Shown here: piece after piece, positions 1 to 9,097 of the stretch
Layout: each line of letters begins with the position of its first letter
Position numbering within the stretch: the stretch's first letter is position 1
DNA from: Streptomyces sp. CBMA152
GTDB taxonomy: Bacteria; Actinomycetota; Actinomycetes; Streptomycetales; Streptomycetaceae
Direction: 5' to 3'
DNA: 64,000 bases
Assembly (NCBI RefSeq): GCF_014596475.1
Contig: NZ_MECJ01000011.1
Coordinates: 310,001 to 374,000, forward strand
Program-made: the position numbers and the translations under genes
Notes under the pieces: model-generated
The model's database searches: none
Told to the model about the DNA's origin: nothing
What the model saw: only the letters and a program-made list of their open reading frames with translations

Positions 1-1
1 T

Positions 2-82
2 GTGAAGGACTACTACGGGCTCAGCGTCACCAACGCGGAGAAGAACAAGCTCCAGCAGGTGCTGGACCACTGCCCGTCATAG
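2..82 (+). CDS. C-terminus of probable secreted HNH/DUF1524 nuclease (partial)
   Basis: Only the last 26 codons are in the window. The reading frame is open from base 2 to a TAG at 80-82. The tail contains YYGLSV, then AEK, and ends in a Cys-containing peptide. This resembles the ends of Streptomyces secreted HNH-family proteins (GmrSD/DUF1524 C-terminal type), recalled from family knowledge. The match is short, so the family is tentative, but the codon use is coding-like. The start, signal peptide and catalytic residues lie upstream of the window. No gene was seen between here and base 237. Confidence 0.5.
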   Translation: MKDYYGLSVTNAEKNKLQQVLDHCPS

Positions 83-236
83 CCCGGCACCCTGGTCCCG
101 GACAGCACGTTCTTCCTGGTCAGCAGCGCTCATTGGACGTTCTGCCGATGGAGTACAGCGTCCATGGTCGGGAAAGCGCATTGCGGACAAGGGGTGTTGA
201 CGGTTTGGATCGCCACGGTCAACAAGAAGGAACCGA

Positions 237-1574
237 ATGGCATCCATGCTCGCCGGCTGCACGCCCTGGCCCGAGGAGTTCGTCGACCGCTACTGGGCGT
301 CCGGGCACTGGCGCGGCAATACGCTGGACAACCTGCTGCGCGACTGGGCCCTGCAGCACGGGCCTCGCACCGCGCTCGTGCACGGCGACACCCGCGTCAC
401 GTACGCGAACCTGAACCGGCGCGTGGACCGTATGGCCGCCGGGTTCCTGCTGCGCGGCCTGCGGCCCGGGCAACGGGTCCTCGTCCAGCTGCCGAACGTA
501 CCCGAGTTCGTCATCACGGTGTTCGCGCTGATGCGGGTCGGCGCGGTCCCCGTGTTCTGCCCGGTCGCGCACCGCGCGTCCGAGGTGTCCCACCTCGCGC
601 GGCTCACCGAGGCCGTCGGCTACGTCGGTCCCTCGACGTACCAGGGTTTCGACCACATGGCGATGGCCGCGGACATCGCGACCCAAGGGCCGTTCCTGCG
701 GCGGGTGTTCACGTATGAGGCGCCGGGCACCTCGTCCCCGTACGGCGGTATGTCGACCGACCCGTCGGGCTGTCACTACTTCCCGCTGGACTCCGTCGAC
801 GCCCCGCCCGAGCGTGCGCGCACACAGAACGCCGACCAGGTGGCGTTCCTCCTGCCGTCCGGCGCCCGGCTCGTTCCACGCACCCACAACGACTACGCCT
901 ACCAGGCGCGGGCCGCCGCCGAGCTGGTGTCGCTCAGCGAGGACGACGTGTATCTCGCCGCGCTGCCCGCCGAGTCCACCTTCGCCTTCGGCTGCCCCGG
1001 CATCGTCGGCACCCTCTCCGTCGGCGGTACCGTCGTCCTGGTCGAGAGCCTGGAACCCGCCGAATGCTTTACGGTCATCGAGCGCGAGCGGGTCACCATC
1101 ACATCGATGACACCCGCCGTCGCCCAGCGCTGGATCGACGAACTCCCCATGATCCAGGCTGACTTGAGCAGTCTGCGTCTGGTGCAGATCGGCGGCGCAC
1201 CCCTGGACCGAGCGGCCGCCAAACGTATGGGCCCGGAATTGGGCTGCCGCCTCCAGCAGGTCTTCTCCCTGTCCGAGGGGCTGCTCACGCTCACCCGGCC
1301 CACCGATTCGGACGAGGCCGTGCTCACCACTCAGGGCCGCCCGCTCTCGCCCGACGACGAGATTCGTATCGTCGACGCCGACGGCAAGGAGGTGCCTGAC
1401 GGGGAACCGGGTGAACTCCTCGTACGCGGTCCGTATACCGCACGCGGCTATTACCGGGAGCCCGACGCACGCTCCTTCACCCCTGACGGCTACCTCCGCA
1501 CCGGCCACCTCGCACGGCGCACCCCGGACGGCAATCTGGTGCTGACCGGCCGCTTCAAGGACGCGGCGGGCTGA
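237..1574 (+). CDS. AMP-binding (adenylate-forming) protein, degenerate and C-terminally short
   Basis: The 445-residue protein resembles aryl-acid adenylating enzymes of the EntE/DhbE type. These activate 2,3-dihydroxybenzoate or salicylate for siderophore synthesis. The N-terminal core is well kept (WPEEFVDRYW start, PRTHNDY, QVFSLSEG, the GELLVRGPYTARGYY region). Two parts essential to the family are missing. The phosphate-binding loop, normally of SGGTTGxPK type, reads LLPSGARLV (about nt 850-876). The protein stops right after GRFKD, where the roughly 110-residue C-terminal lid with its catalytic lysine should begin. ATG 237 follows AAGAAGGA with good spacing. It may be an inactive relic, or a protein that binds without adenylating. 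No carrier-protein or siderophore genes lie nearby. Confidence 0.8.
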   Translation: MASMLAGCTPWPEEFVDRYWASGHWRGNTLDNLLRDWALQHGPRTALVHGDTRVTYANLNRRVDRMAAGFLLRGLRPGQRVLVQLPNVPEFVITVFALMRVGAVPVFCPVAHRASEVSHLARLTEAVGYVGPSTYQGFDHMAMAADIATQGPFLRRVFTYEAPGTSSPYGGMSTDPSGCHYFPLDSVDAPPERARTQNADQVAFLLPSGARLVPRTHNDYAYQARAAAELVSLSEDDVYLAALPAESTFAFGCPGIVGTLSVGGTVVLVESLEPAECFTVIERERVTITSMTPAVAQRWIDELPMIQADLSSLRLVQIGGAPLDRAAAKRMGPELGCRLQQVFSLSEGLLTLTRPTDSDEAVLTTQGRPLSPDDEIRIVDADGKEVPDGEPGELLVRGPYTARGYYREPDARSFTPDGYLRTGHLARRTPDGNLVLTGRFKDAAG

Positions 1575-1692
1575 CGACCGCACCCGGTGGCCCCGGTGCT
1601 GTCACCCGAAACGATCACCCCGCGACCTGCGTCCTGCAGCTCGGAGTGCGTAAGCCATACTGAGGCGCCGGAGCACAGGGGGTACACAGCAC

Positions 1693-2886
1693 ATGGGGCA
1701 CGGGGCGGACGGTGCAGGCGGCCTGCCGGAGCGTATCGGTGGGTACGCCGTGGAGCGGGAGTTGGGGGCCGGCGGGATGGGCACCGTCTATCTGGCGCGT
1801 TCGCGCGGTGGACGCGCGGTGGCCGTGAAGGTGGCGCGCCCGGAGCTCGCGGCCGACCCGCACTTTCGAGAGCGGTTCCGCGCCGAGGTCGCGGCCGCGC
1901 GGAGCGTGGGTGGCTTCCATACGGCCCCGGTGGTCGACGCGGACCCGGCAGCGGCGACGCCCTGGCTGGCCACGGCGTACGTTCCCGGGCCCACGCTCGC
2001 CGCGCTGCTCGAAGCCGAGGGGCCGATGGACGAGGCCCGGCTGCGGCAGCTGGGCGCGGCCCTCGCCGAGGCGCTGGCGGCGATCCATGGCTGCGGCCTG
2101 GTGCACCGTGACCTCAAGCCCGGAAACATCATCATGGCCGCGGACGGCCCCCGGGTTCTGGACTTCGGTATCTCCCGGGCGCTGGAGTCGACCCGCCTGA
2201 CGGCCACCGGTATGGCTTTCGGGACGCCGGGGTTCCTGGCGCCCGAGCAGGCGCAGGGGCAGGAAGTCGGCGGCGCCGCCGATGTGTTCGCTCTGGGTGC
2301 GGTGCTCGTCGCGGCGGCGGGCGGCAGTGCGTTCGGGGCGGGAACGCCCATGGGCCTGATGTACCGGTCGGTACACGAGTCACCGGATCTGACAGCGGTA
2401 CCGGACGGCCTACGGCCGGTCCTGGCGTCGTGCCTGGCCAAGGATCCGGCTCAACGGCCCACGCCGGAGCGCCTGTTGGACCTGTTCGTGCCGGACGCCG
2501 TGACGTACTCGCCCACGGTGGCGGTACCCCCGCCGCCTTCCTACGCGCCGTTCGGCGCCGTCCCGCCGCACCGGGCCCCTACCGAGCCTGCCCCTGTGGG
2601 CGACGCGTCGGCCAACGCCGACCTCACCTTTGTGGCGACGGACTCGAAGGTTTCCCTGCTGATAGACGCTGCGGGCGTCGCGCTCGGCTCGGAAGCCGGG
2701 GACCTGCTGTGCACCTGGGCCGAGATCAGAACGGTCGAGTACGCGCCCGAAGGTCCCAAACACCTCAAGGTCACCGTCCACCTTCACAACGGTGCCGCCT
2801 ATCAGTGCCTGCTCGCCGCTCGTAGGCGGACCCACCTGCGGGAGTGGCTGGAGGACCTGCCACTGATCCTGGAGTGCTTCATGTAG
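1693..2886 (+). CDS. Soluble Ser/Thr protein kinase (Hanks type, PknB-like)
   Basis: 397 residues. The kinase domain fills about residues 15-270: glycine loop GAGGMGTV (25-32), ATP lysine in VAVKV (K46), catalytic HRDLKPGN (138-145), metal-binding DFG (157-159), and the GTPGFLAPEQ activation segment. A proline-rich linker follows (about 280-310). A roughly 90-residue C-terminal domain (FVATDSKVSLLIDAAGVAL onward) may be a beta-rich regulatory or binding module. There is no membrane helix or PASTA repeat, so this is a cytoplasmic kinase. The substrate is unknown. It is a single gene ending in a hairpin shared with the convergent sialidase gene. Confidence 0.93.
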   Translation: MGHGADGAGGLPERIGGYAVERELGAGGMGTVYLARSRGGRAVAVKVARPELAADPHFRERFRAEVAAARSVGGFHTAPVVDADPAAATPWLATAYVPGPTLAALLEAEGPMDEARLRQLGAALAEALAAIHGCGLVHRDLKPGNIIMAADGPRVLDFGISRALESTRLTATGMAFGTPGFLAPEQAQGQEVGGAADVFALGAVLVAAAGGSAFGAGTPMGLMYRSVHESPDLTAVPDGLRPVLASCLAKDPAQRPTPERLLDLFVPDAVTYSPTVAVPPPPSYAPFGAVPPHRAPTEPAPVGDASANADLTFVATDSKVSLLIDAAGVALGSEAGDLLCTWAEIRTVEYAPEGPKHLKVTVHLHNGAAYQCLLAARRRTHLREWLEDLPLILECFM

Positions 2887-2954
2887 CCGCCGCACAGCCC
2901 AGGTGCGCGTTGATCGGGGTGAAGCACAACTCGGCCTGCACCACCGCACTCTGC

Positions 2955-2983
2955 GGGTGCGGCCCGCACGCCGGGCCGCACCC
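2955..2983. terminator. Bidirectional intrinsic terminator hairpin
   Basis: Perfect 12-bp stem GGGTGCGGCCCG / CGGGCCGCACCC with a 5-nt loop. It lies between the convergent kinase (ends 2886) and sialidase-like gene (ends 2992). There is no U-tract, as is usual in Streptomyces. Confidence 0.75.
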
Positions 2984-2991
2984 CTCGGAGG

Positions 2992-4929
2992 TCAGTGCGC
3001 GGTGACGAGGGCGGCGCGGCCCGTCGGAACCGGCGAGGTGTACGTCGGGGACTGGTGGGACCTGACCGGGCCGCCCGCGATGGGCTGGGGGCCCGCCGTA
3101 TAGAGGGCTTCGTCGAACGCCTGGCCGTTGGTGGGGGCCTTGCCGACGGCGAAGGTGGCGACCGCCTTGCCGCCCACGACGGAGGTCGAGATGTAGTCGC
3201 CGACCATGCTCCCCTGGGTGGTGGAGGCGATCTGGCTCAGCGGGAACGGGCCCGCCAGGGTCGTCGGCGCGGACCAGCTGGTGCCGCTGTTGGCCGAGGA
3301 CACATAGCCGACCTGGAGCTGGCAGGTCGTCGCCGTGCAGTTGGCCTGCGGGTAGAAGTAGTAGTACAGCCCGATCCGGGCCGACGAGCCCGAGGTCGAC
3401 TTGTCCACGCCGATGCCGGGGATGAAGTGGTCGACGCTGCTGGAGGTGGCGTCGATGGGGACCCGGGTCACGGCCGACCACGACGTGCCGTTGGTGGACG
3501 TCGAGTAGACGATGTCGTTGGACGGGCAGCCTGAGCGGAAGCGGCAGTCCTGCCAGGCGACGTAGATCTTCCCGGCCCCGTCGATCTCCGCCGAGGGCAG
3601 CCCCTCGCCGTCGCGGAGGTTACCGGCGACGCCGTGGCTGGTCACGTTCGCGACCAGCGAGGTGGAGCTCCAACTGGACCCGCCGTTCGTGGAGTTGAAG
3701 GCGCGGACCGAGGTCCCGTTGGTGGAGTAGGGGACCACCACTGTGCCGCTCGGTTGGACCAGCGGCTGGCCGCCGAGGCCGGCCGGGTTGCCGGAGGGCG
3801 ATGTGGGCGCGGCCCAGGTGGTGCCGCCGTCCGTGGAGGTGCTCATGATGACGCGATTGCCGGACGAGGTGACGTCGACCTCGACGTAGCAGTTGCCGTA
3901 GAAGGGGCTCGTGGCGGTGTTGTCGCAGACGATCCACTCCTTGTCGTACCCCTGACCGTCGTTGCCGACCGCGAGAACGGGGTTCTGCCAGGAGATACCG
4001 TCGGCGGAGCGGCTGACGGTCACCCCGGCGCCGTTGACGCTCGCATCGATGACGAGACCGGCGACCATCCAGGTGCCGTGCTTGGCGTCATAGGCGACCG
4101 CCGGGTCGGACACCCGCGCCCAACTGCCGCCCTGGTAGACGGTGATGCCCGGCAGCATCCCGTGCTGCCAGGTGGCGCCGCCGTCGGTGGAGGTGTTCCA
4201 GCCGATGTCGGACGAGCCGCCGTCGGTGAACCGGCCGACCTGCGAGGAGGCGACGACCGTACTGCCGTACGCGAAGGTGTCCGGCTCCAGCTCGGTGGCG
4301 TGCTGGCTGGTGGTGTTGGTGAACGGGTCGGTGCTGAGCTGGGTGAGCGAGGGCGGCGGTGTGGTGCCGGTGAGGGCGACGTCGTCGTAGAGCGTGTACG
4401 TGGCGTCGCCCGCGTAGTTGTCGTCGTGACTGACGAGCGTGAGGGTGTAGCTGTGCCCCTCGGTCACGGCGGTGGCGACCTGCTGCCAGCCCTGGCCGTT
4501 GGTGCAGGTCTTGGCGAGGACGGTGCTGGTGGTGCCTGCGGTGTTGTCGCGGAGGGTGGCCGTCGCCCAGTCATAGGTGAGGGTGTCGGGACAGGTGATG
4601 TCGTACCAGAACGACAGCTGGTTCTCACCGGTCGCGGTGGTGAAGGTCTGGGCGATGGACGAGTCGCCGTTGGTGGGGGTTGTGCCTCCCACCCGTGCGG
4701 TGTAAGTACCGCTGTGCGCACCCGAGTTGACCGTGGTCGTGGTGCCGGTCGACGTCCAACCGCTGAGCGACCCGGACTCGAAGCCGCCGTTGCTCACGGC
4801 GGCCTCGGCCGGTTGGGCGAGCAGCGCGGCGGAGAACAGGACGGTGGCGAACGTGGTGGAGGCGGCAAGTAGGCGGCGTATGTGCGGGATTCTGGCTCTC
4901 CGTACGGATTGCCACACGCGATGCGACAT
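2992..4929 (-). CDS. Secreted sialidase-like (BNR/Asp-box) beta-propeller protein with N-terminal jelly-roll module
   Basis: The protein has 645 residues when started at ATG 4929, which has GAAGG 9 nt upstream. The in-frame GTG at 4938 has no spaced Shine-Dalgarno. Residues 1-43 are a Sec signal peptide (RRLLAAS..., hydrophobic core, AEA cleavage). Residues 46-188 form a Thr/Ser/Gly-rich beta-sandwich module (NGGFESGSLSGW ... YDDVALTG). The rest is a beta-propeller with repeated Asp-box motifs (STDGGATW, STDGGTTW, STNGGSSW, SANSGTSW). This is the exo-alpha-sialidase/BNR fold; whether it cleaves sialic acid cannot be told. The N-terminal module recurs almost unchanged at the C-terminus of the S53 protease at 17786-19495. 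Likely an extracellular glycan-binding or glycan-cleaving enzyme. Confidence 0.9.
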   Translation of the reverse strand: MSHRVWQSVRRARIPHIRRLLAASTTFATVLFSAALLAQPAEAAVSNGGFESGSLSGWTSTGTTTTVNSGAHSGTYTARVGGTTPTNGDSSIAQTFTTATGENQLSFWYDITCPDTLTYDWATATLRDNTAGTTSTVLAKTCTNGQGWQQVATAVTEGHSYTLTLVSHDDNYAGDATYTLYDDVALTGTTPPPSLTQLSTDPFTNTTSQHATELEPDTFAYGSTVVASSQVGRFTDGGSSDIGWNTSTDGGATWQHGMLPGITVYQGGSWARVSDPAVAYDAKHGTWMVAGLVIDASVNGAGVTVSRSADGISWQNPVLAVGNDGQGYDKEWIVCDNTATSPFYGNCYVEVDVTSSGNRVIMSTSTDGGTTWAAPTSPSGNPAGLGGQPLVQPSGTVVVPYSTNGTSVRAFNSTNGGSSWSSTSLVANVTSHGVAGNLRDGEGLPSAEIDGAGKIYVAWQDCRFRSGCPSNDIVYSTSTNGTSWSAVTRVPIDATSSSVDHFIPGIGVDKSTSGSSARIGLYYYFYPQANCTATTCQLQVGYVSSANSGTSWSAPTTLAGPFPLSQIASTTQGSMVGDYISTSVVGGKAVATFAVGKAPTNGQAFDEALYTAGPQPIAGGPVRSHQSPTYTSPVPTGRAALVTAH

Positions 4930-5110
4930 GGAACTCACCCTTCACGCAGCCGGGTCGGGGGACCCGCGGGGACATAGGGAAGTCCGTTCACGTACGGGGC
5001 GAGATGCTGCCAGGGTGATGTTTCCGCCACAATGCGGAGGGCACGGAATCATGTCATGCACACGGTAAAGCTTTGACATGTCTCGGAGTTGGCGTCAAAA
5101 GGCTTGGAGA

Positions 5111-6082
5111 TCAGTCCGCCGTACGGGTCCCGGAAGGCTCGGCCGCGAGACGGGGTTCGAGCGGGGTGCGGTAACACGGGGTGACCCGGGTGTCGCCGAG
5201 GAATGCCGACAGGCGGTCGACTTCGGCTGCGACGGCGGTGCGGGCCGCGCGGCCGGGGTCGGTGAGGAGGTGGTGGTTGATGTGGCCGCCGGAGTGCTGG
5301 GCCCATGCGCCGACGATGCGGCCGTTTCACCAGATGGTGAGGCCGATGTTGCCGTTGCGGTAGAAGAGGGCCTTGGTGTGGTCGGGGTCGAGATACCAGT
5401 CCCGGTGACGCCAGCCCATGGCCGTGGGGTCGAGGCCGGGCAGGAGGGCGGCTGAGGGTTCCGGCGCGGTGTCGGGTGCGTCGGGGTGATCGGACGCGTC
5501 GAGGTGTTCGGGCAGCAAGTAGCCCGTGCCCTCGTCCAGTTCGACGGCTTGGGCGCCGGTGGCGGCGAGAGCCTTGCGGGTGTCGGTGAGGGTCCAGCCG
5601 GTCCACCACTTCAGATCGTCGACGGTGACCGGTCAGAAGGCCGCCACATAGCGGCGGGCCAGCTCCGTCTTCGCCTCGGCGACCGGCACCTCCGGCAGCG
5701 GACGCGCCGATGTCCAGCGGAACTGCGCCGAGGTCCACGAACCGACCGGACGGCCGCGCCGGATACGCCCCTCGGAGGCGAGCACACCCAGGACCGGCGT
5801 ACTCGCGCGCTGCCGTGACTCGTACGGTTTGCCGGGAGAGACCACGATCTGCCCGCGCAAATCGGGTACGTCGACGGCGAGTTGAGCGGCGGTGGCCTCG
5901 CCCCGGACTGCCATCGCCTGAAGGACCGAGCGCTCCGCGGCGACGTACCGCCGCTCGTCCCACCCCAGGGCGTCGCGCAGTCTCACCAGGGCGTCGGCGC
6001 GGTGGCGAGGGGTGAGCGGCCCGGCGGTCGCGGAGTGGACGGCCGGGGCGACGGCGGAGGGGACGACGAACATGGTGCGGCG
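5111..6082 (-). pseudogene. Winged-helix (AlkZ/YcaQ-like) DNA-binding protein, pseudogene
   Basis: One continuous reading frame from about 6082 to a TGA at 5111-5113 keeps family features in order: RRTMFVV, the LP-PV-AKTELARRYVAAF segment, PVTVDDLKWWTGW, LLPGLDPTAMGW, the GNIGLTIW / NGRIVGAWAQH segment and a C-terminal RLSAFLGDTRV helix. The family is related to DNA crosslink-repair glycosylases. The frame is interrupted by two nonsense codons: TGA at 5633-5635, where the family has Gly before PVT, and TGA at 5327-5329, where the second Trp of a WW pair is expected. The roughly 90 residues normally preceding RRTMFVV are also missing. Two point nonsense changes plus N-terminal loss make function very unlikely. 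Confidence 0.85.
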
Positions 6083-6240
6083 CCTGGCCTTGGGTGTGTA
6101 AGGGTCAGGTTCAGGGTGAGAGTCGGCGCGCTCCGGTGGGTGCGGAAGGGCGCGGCCGTCCGGCACGCCGGTGCCACGGGCCGGCTCACCCGTGGCACCG
6201 ATGACGGCGACTGTCCGGCGCGGTGAAGGCACGCCGGGCC

Positions 6241-6684
6241 TCAGCGGACGACCTTGATGCCGAAGTGACCGCCGAACTGCTGGCCGAGACCGAAGCCGAT
6301 GGCCGAGTGCATATGGGCGTACATCTCCATGCCGCGGGCGCACACCAGGGGGCCGAGGTCGAGGATGTCGGTCCAGCCGTACAACTTCAGCAGCTCGATG
6401 ACCTGCTGCTTGGCGTCCGCGTGCTCGCTCGCGAGGAACATGGTGTGGTCGCCGCCCGCGACGACCTCGGGGTTGACGACCGTCGCCTGTTCCTGCGTGA
6501 CGAAGGACTTGACGACCTTGGTCCGCGGAAGGGCGCGCTGGATCTGCTCACCGAGGCTGTCGGTGTCGCACGGGTCGAGCTTCGGCATGGTTCCCCAGGG
6601 AGTGGGCCAGGGGTGGGCGACATCGGGGTTGTAGATGTACGGGACGGCGTAGTCGACGAGCGTCTTGCCGGCGAGTCGGTCGGC
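6241..6684 (-). pseudogene. NADP/F420-type reductase, 5'-truncated fragment
   Basis: About 147 codons match the C-terminal two thirds of an NADPH-dependent F420-reductase-like (NAD(P)-binding) protein. They run from DRLAGKTLVDYAVPYIYNP through TKVVKSFVTQEQ, FLASEHADAKQ and GWTDILDLGPL to an intact TCA-encoded stop at 6241. The N-terminal Rossmann half with its GxGxxG loop is absent. Homology ends at about 6684, where the next bases belong to a WYL regulator on the other strand. No start codon or promoter remains, so this is a remnant. Confidence 0.85.
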
Positions 6685-7399
6685 CATCGCGGTCGCCCTG
6701 CGCACGGCCGCCGGTGGCCTGACCGGGATCGAGGAGACGGCTCTGAGAACCCTGGCCAAGCTCGAACAGGTCCTCCCCCGCCGACTGCGCGGCCAGGTCA
6801 CCGCCCTCCAGACCTCCCTCGCCGGCATCACCTGGGAGAACCGGGGACCGCGCGCCGACCCGGCCCTCCTGGCCACCCTCGCCGTCGCCTGCCGCGACCA
6901 CGAGATCCTGACCTTCGGCTGCACCACCCGTCACAGCGCCACCACGGCACGCCGCGCCGAACCCTGCCGCCTGGTCGCCTCCGGCGGCCTCTGGTATCTC
7001 CTCGCCCACGACACCGAGAAAGACGACTGGCGCCTCTTCCGTCTCGACCGCATCACCGAACCCACACCCACTGACCGACGCGCCCCCCCACGCCCGGCCC
7101 CCGGCGACGACCCCGCAGCCTTCGTGGCGTCCCGCCTGTCCGCCGCGCCCACCCGCTACCGGGTCGTCGCCACCGTCGAGGCCCCCGCCGACGAAGTCCG
7201 CGCCCGCACCCGAGGCCTCGCCACCCGCATCCACCGCCTCACCGACACCACGTGCCTGGTCGACGCCTCCGACGACACGCTCCCCCGCATCGCCCAGACC
7301 TTGGCCGGCCTCGACACCGACTACACCCTCGACGCGGCCCCGGAGGTCGTCACCTACCTCCGGGACGCCGCCCAGCGCACTTTGCGAGCGGTGGGCTGA
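6685..7399 (+). pseudogene. WYL-domain (YafY-type) transcriptional regulator, HTH deleted
   Basis: About 238 codons begin abruptly at AIAVALRTAAGG, followed by GIEETALRTLAKLEQVLPRRLR. In YafY/DeoR-WYL regulators this segment follows a 60-70-residue helix-turn-helix. The WYL domain (PCRLVASGGLWYLLAHD) and the C-terminal extension are intact to TGA 7399. The DNA-binding domain and start are gone, replaced at about 6684 by the reverse-strand reductase fragment. An in-frame TTG upstream could start a protein of about this size, but it could not bind DNA as a regulator. Confidence 0.82.
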
Positions 7400-7436
7400 A
7401 GGTACTTACGTAGTCGCCCCGCCCGCCAGGCATGCG

Positions 7437-8174
7437 TCACGCGGCATCGTGAAAGACAAGCCCCAGTGCGCGCCGCCGCCCCGAGCGGACCGTGCTCACG
7501 CCGTGCCGCATGGGCCCGTTCGACCAACCACGCTTCGTTGCCACCGGGCGGTCGCGGGTGGTGAAGATCAGCCCGTGGCCCTGGAGCAGGGTCGTGGACG
7601 AACCCCTCGACTGCGCGCGCGGGCGCTGCTCGGTCATGATGAACTCGCCGCCGGTGAAGTCGGTTCCGGGTGCGTCCAGGCCGATGACGACCTGGAGCGG
7701 GAAGAGCATGTCGCCGAACACATCGCGGTGCAGCGCGTTCCAGTCCCCCGGGCCGTATCGCAGCAGGATCTGCGCCGAGCGCTCCTGCCCGGCCTCATGG
7801 CACATGCCCAGCCACTCCTCCAGCGTGTCCGGCCAGGGCGCGGGCCTGCGCAGCTTCTCGGCCCAGTCGCGGGCGATGGGCAGCAGTAGCGGGTAGAACG
7901 CCTTGCGCAACTCCTGTACCACGTCAGGGAGTTCATGTGTCAAGTAGCGGTACTGGCCGGAGCCGAAGCGATGGCGGGCCATGTCGATCGTCGTACGGAA
8001 ACGGTCGGCCTCGTCGTACAGGCCCGCGATCTCATGGCACTCGGCGGGGGTGAGGAGTCGGCCGGTGAGGGCGTGGCCGTACTCGTCGAGTTCGCTGGTG
8101 AGCGCGGGCCAGTGGGACGCGGTGACACGGTCGCCGACGTTTCGCGACCGTGAGCGATGAGCGGTGTCGAGCAT
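7437..8174 (-). CDS. 2OG-Fe(II) oxygenase family protein
   Basis: 245 residues from ATG 8174, which has GGAG 6 nt upstream; an earlier in-frame ATG lacks this. The double-stranded beta-helix signature is present: HRD at H149/D151 and a distal His at H224 for iron, then an Arg-rich stretch (about 230-235) that would hold the 2-oxoglutarate carboxylate. GGEF (175-178) is typical of prolyl-4-hydroxylase-like members. The substrate is unknown. It is a single gene, divergent from the fluoride operon and convergent with the WYL remnant. Confidence 0.85.
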   Translation of the reverse strand: MLDTAHRSRSRNVGDRVTASHWPALTSELDEYGHALTGRLLTPAECHEIAGLYDEADRFRTTIDMARHRFGSGQYRYLTHELPDVVQELRKAFYPLLLPIARDWAEKLRRPAPWPDTLEEWLGMCHEAGQERSAQILLRYGPGDWNALHRDVFGDMLFPLQVVIGLDAPGTDFTGGEFIMTEQRPRAQSRGSSTTLLQGHGLIFTTRDRPVATKRGWSNGPMRHGVSTVRSGRRRALGLVFHDAA

Positions 8175-8568
8175 GACGTTCTCCAGGTCCGGGAGCTTCT
8201 GCTCTCCACCCTGCGGCTTCCGCCCCGCCATATCCGGCGGGATTCGGACGTCACGCTGCGAGGCGGGCGGCGCTGGTCGGCCGGCGGGTCAACTCCCTGG
8301 GCAGGGGGCCGACTCGCCACCGTCCCGGTCGGTGACGCCGTCGCCGCGTTCCGCGAGCGTCCGATGCGGCTCCGGGCCCCCAGGGGCACCAATGCCGCGC
8401 CTTGGTCCCTGTGAGCGCTACCCTGGTCGTCTGCGGCGATCTCCGGGTCGCCGCGCGGCGGTGGGGCCCGCCGTACCCGAACCGTGGCATGCGTGCCACC
8501 AACGGTCCCTACTTGCGATGATGTGCACCCGTATGTCCAGGTGCCCGGCGAGTAGGAGACATGTGTCC
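8175..8568. other. Intergenic region, no gene seen
   Basis: About 390 bp between the divergent oxygenase and first crcB. It must carry both promoters. No convincing coding frame and no structure I could match to the fluoride (crcB) riboswitch consensus were found. Confidence 0.5.
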
Positions 8569-9057
8569 ATGGGATCCCCGTTTTCCCGCGTGGTGGACGA
8601 GCCCGTCGATCCCGATGTCGGTCCTTCCCTGCGCGAGCAGCGGTGGCGGGCGCGGCGCGCGCTGGCACCGGTCGTGGCGGTGGTGGCGCTCGGCGGTGCG
8701 ATAGGCGCATCGGCGCGGTACGGCGCCGGGCTGCTGTGGCCGGCCGCCCCGCCCGGGGCTTTCCCCACGACCACGCTGGTCGTCAACGTGCTCGGCTGCG
8801 CGGTGATCGGCGTGTTCATGGTGGTCATCACCGATGTGTGGGCGGCGCACCGGCTGGTGCGGCCGTTCTTCGGCACCGGTGTGCTCGGCGGGTTCACCAC
8901 GTTCTCGACGTACGCCGTGGACATCGAGAAGCTGGTGGACGGCGGCCGGCCCGGCGCGGGGCTCGCCTATCTCGCGCTGACGCTGGTCGCGGCACTGGCG
9001 GCGGTGTGGCTCGCGGTGACGGCGACGCGCCGCGTCTTTGCACGGAGGCAACGATGA
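8569..9057 (+). CDS. crcB: Fluoride channel subunit CrcB/Fluc (first copy)
   Basis: 162 residues from ATG 8569 (AGGAG upstream). After a charged N-terminal tail come four hydrophobic helices with the Fluc signatures: [10 protein letters not shown] on helix 1, NVLGCAVIG on helix 2, and GFTTFSTY (phenylalanine box and helix-3 break). Fluc proteins are dual-topology dimers that export fluoride passively. With the second copy at 9442 this may form a heterodimer. First gene of a tight operon crcB-DUF190-crcB-MFS. Confidence 0.92.
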   Translation: MGSPFSRVVDEPVDPDVGPSLREQRWRARRALAPVVAVVALGGAIGASARYGAGLLWPAAPPGAFPTTTLVVNVLGCAVIGVFMVVITDVWAAHRLVRPFFGTGVLGGFTTFSTYAVDIEKLVDGGRPGAGLAYLALTLVAALAAVWLAVTATRRVFARRQR

Positions 9058-9097
9058 CCGGCCGCGAGGCGACGACGACCGGGCTGCGGAGGCACGG

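Noticed and set aside
219..1583. 454-codon open frame on the minus strand opposite the AMP-binding gene
   Set aside because: High-GC shadow: the plus-strand protein has recognisable motifs and a good Shine-Dalgarno, while the reverse translation is low-complexity without any motif.
5327..5635. Selenocysteine or other recoding at the two TGA codons
   Set aside because: The family has Gly and Trp at these sites, not Cys, and no insertion element was seen; pseudogene decay is simpler.
8480..8568. Possible fluoride riboswitch before the first crcB
   Set aside because: A GCGATGATG-like string is present, but the pseudoknot partner and the conserved downstream stem could not be matched.
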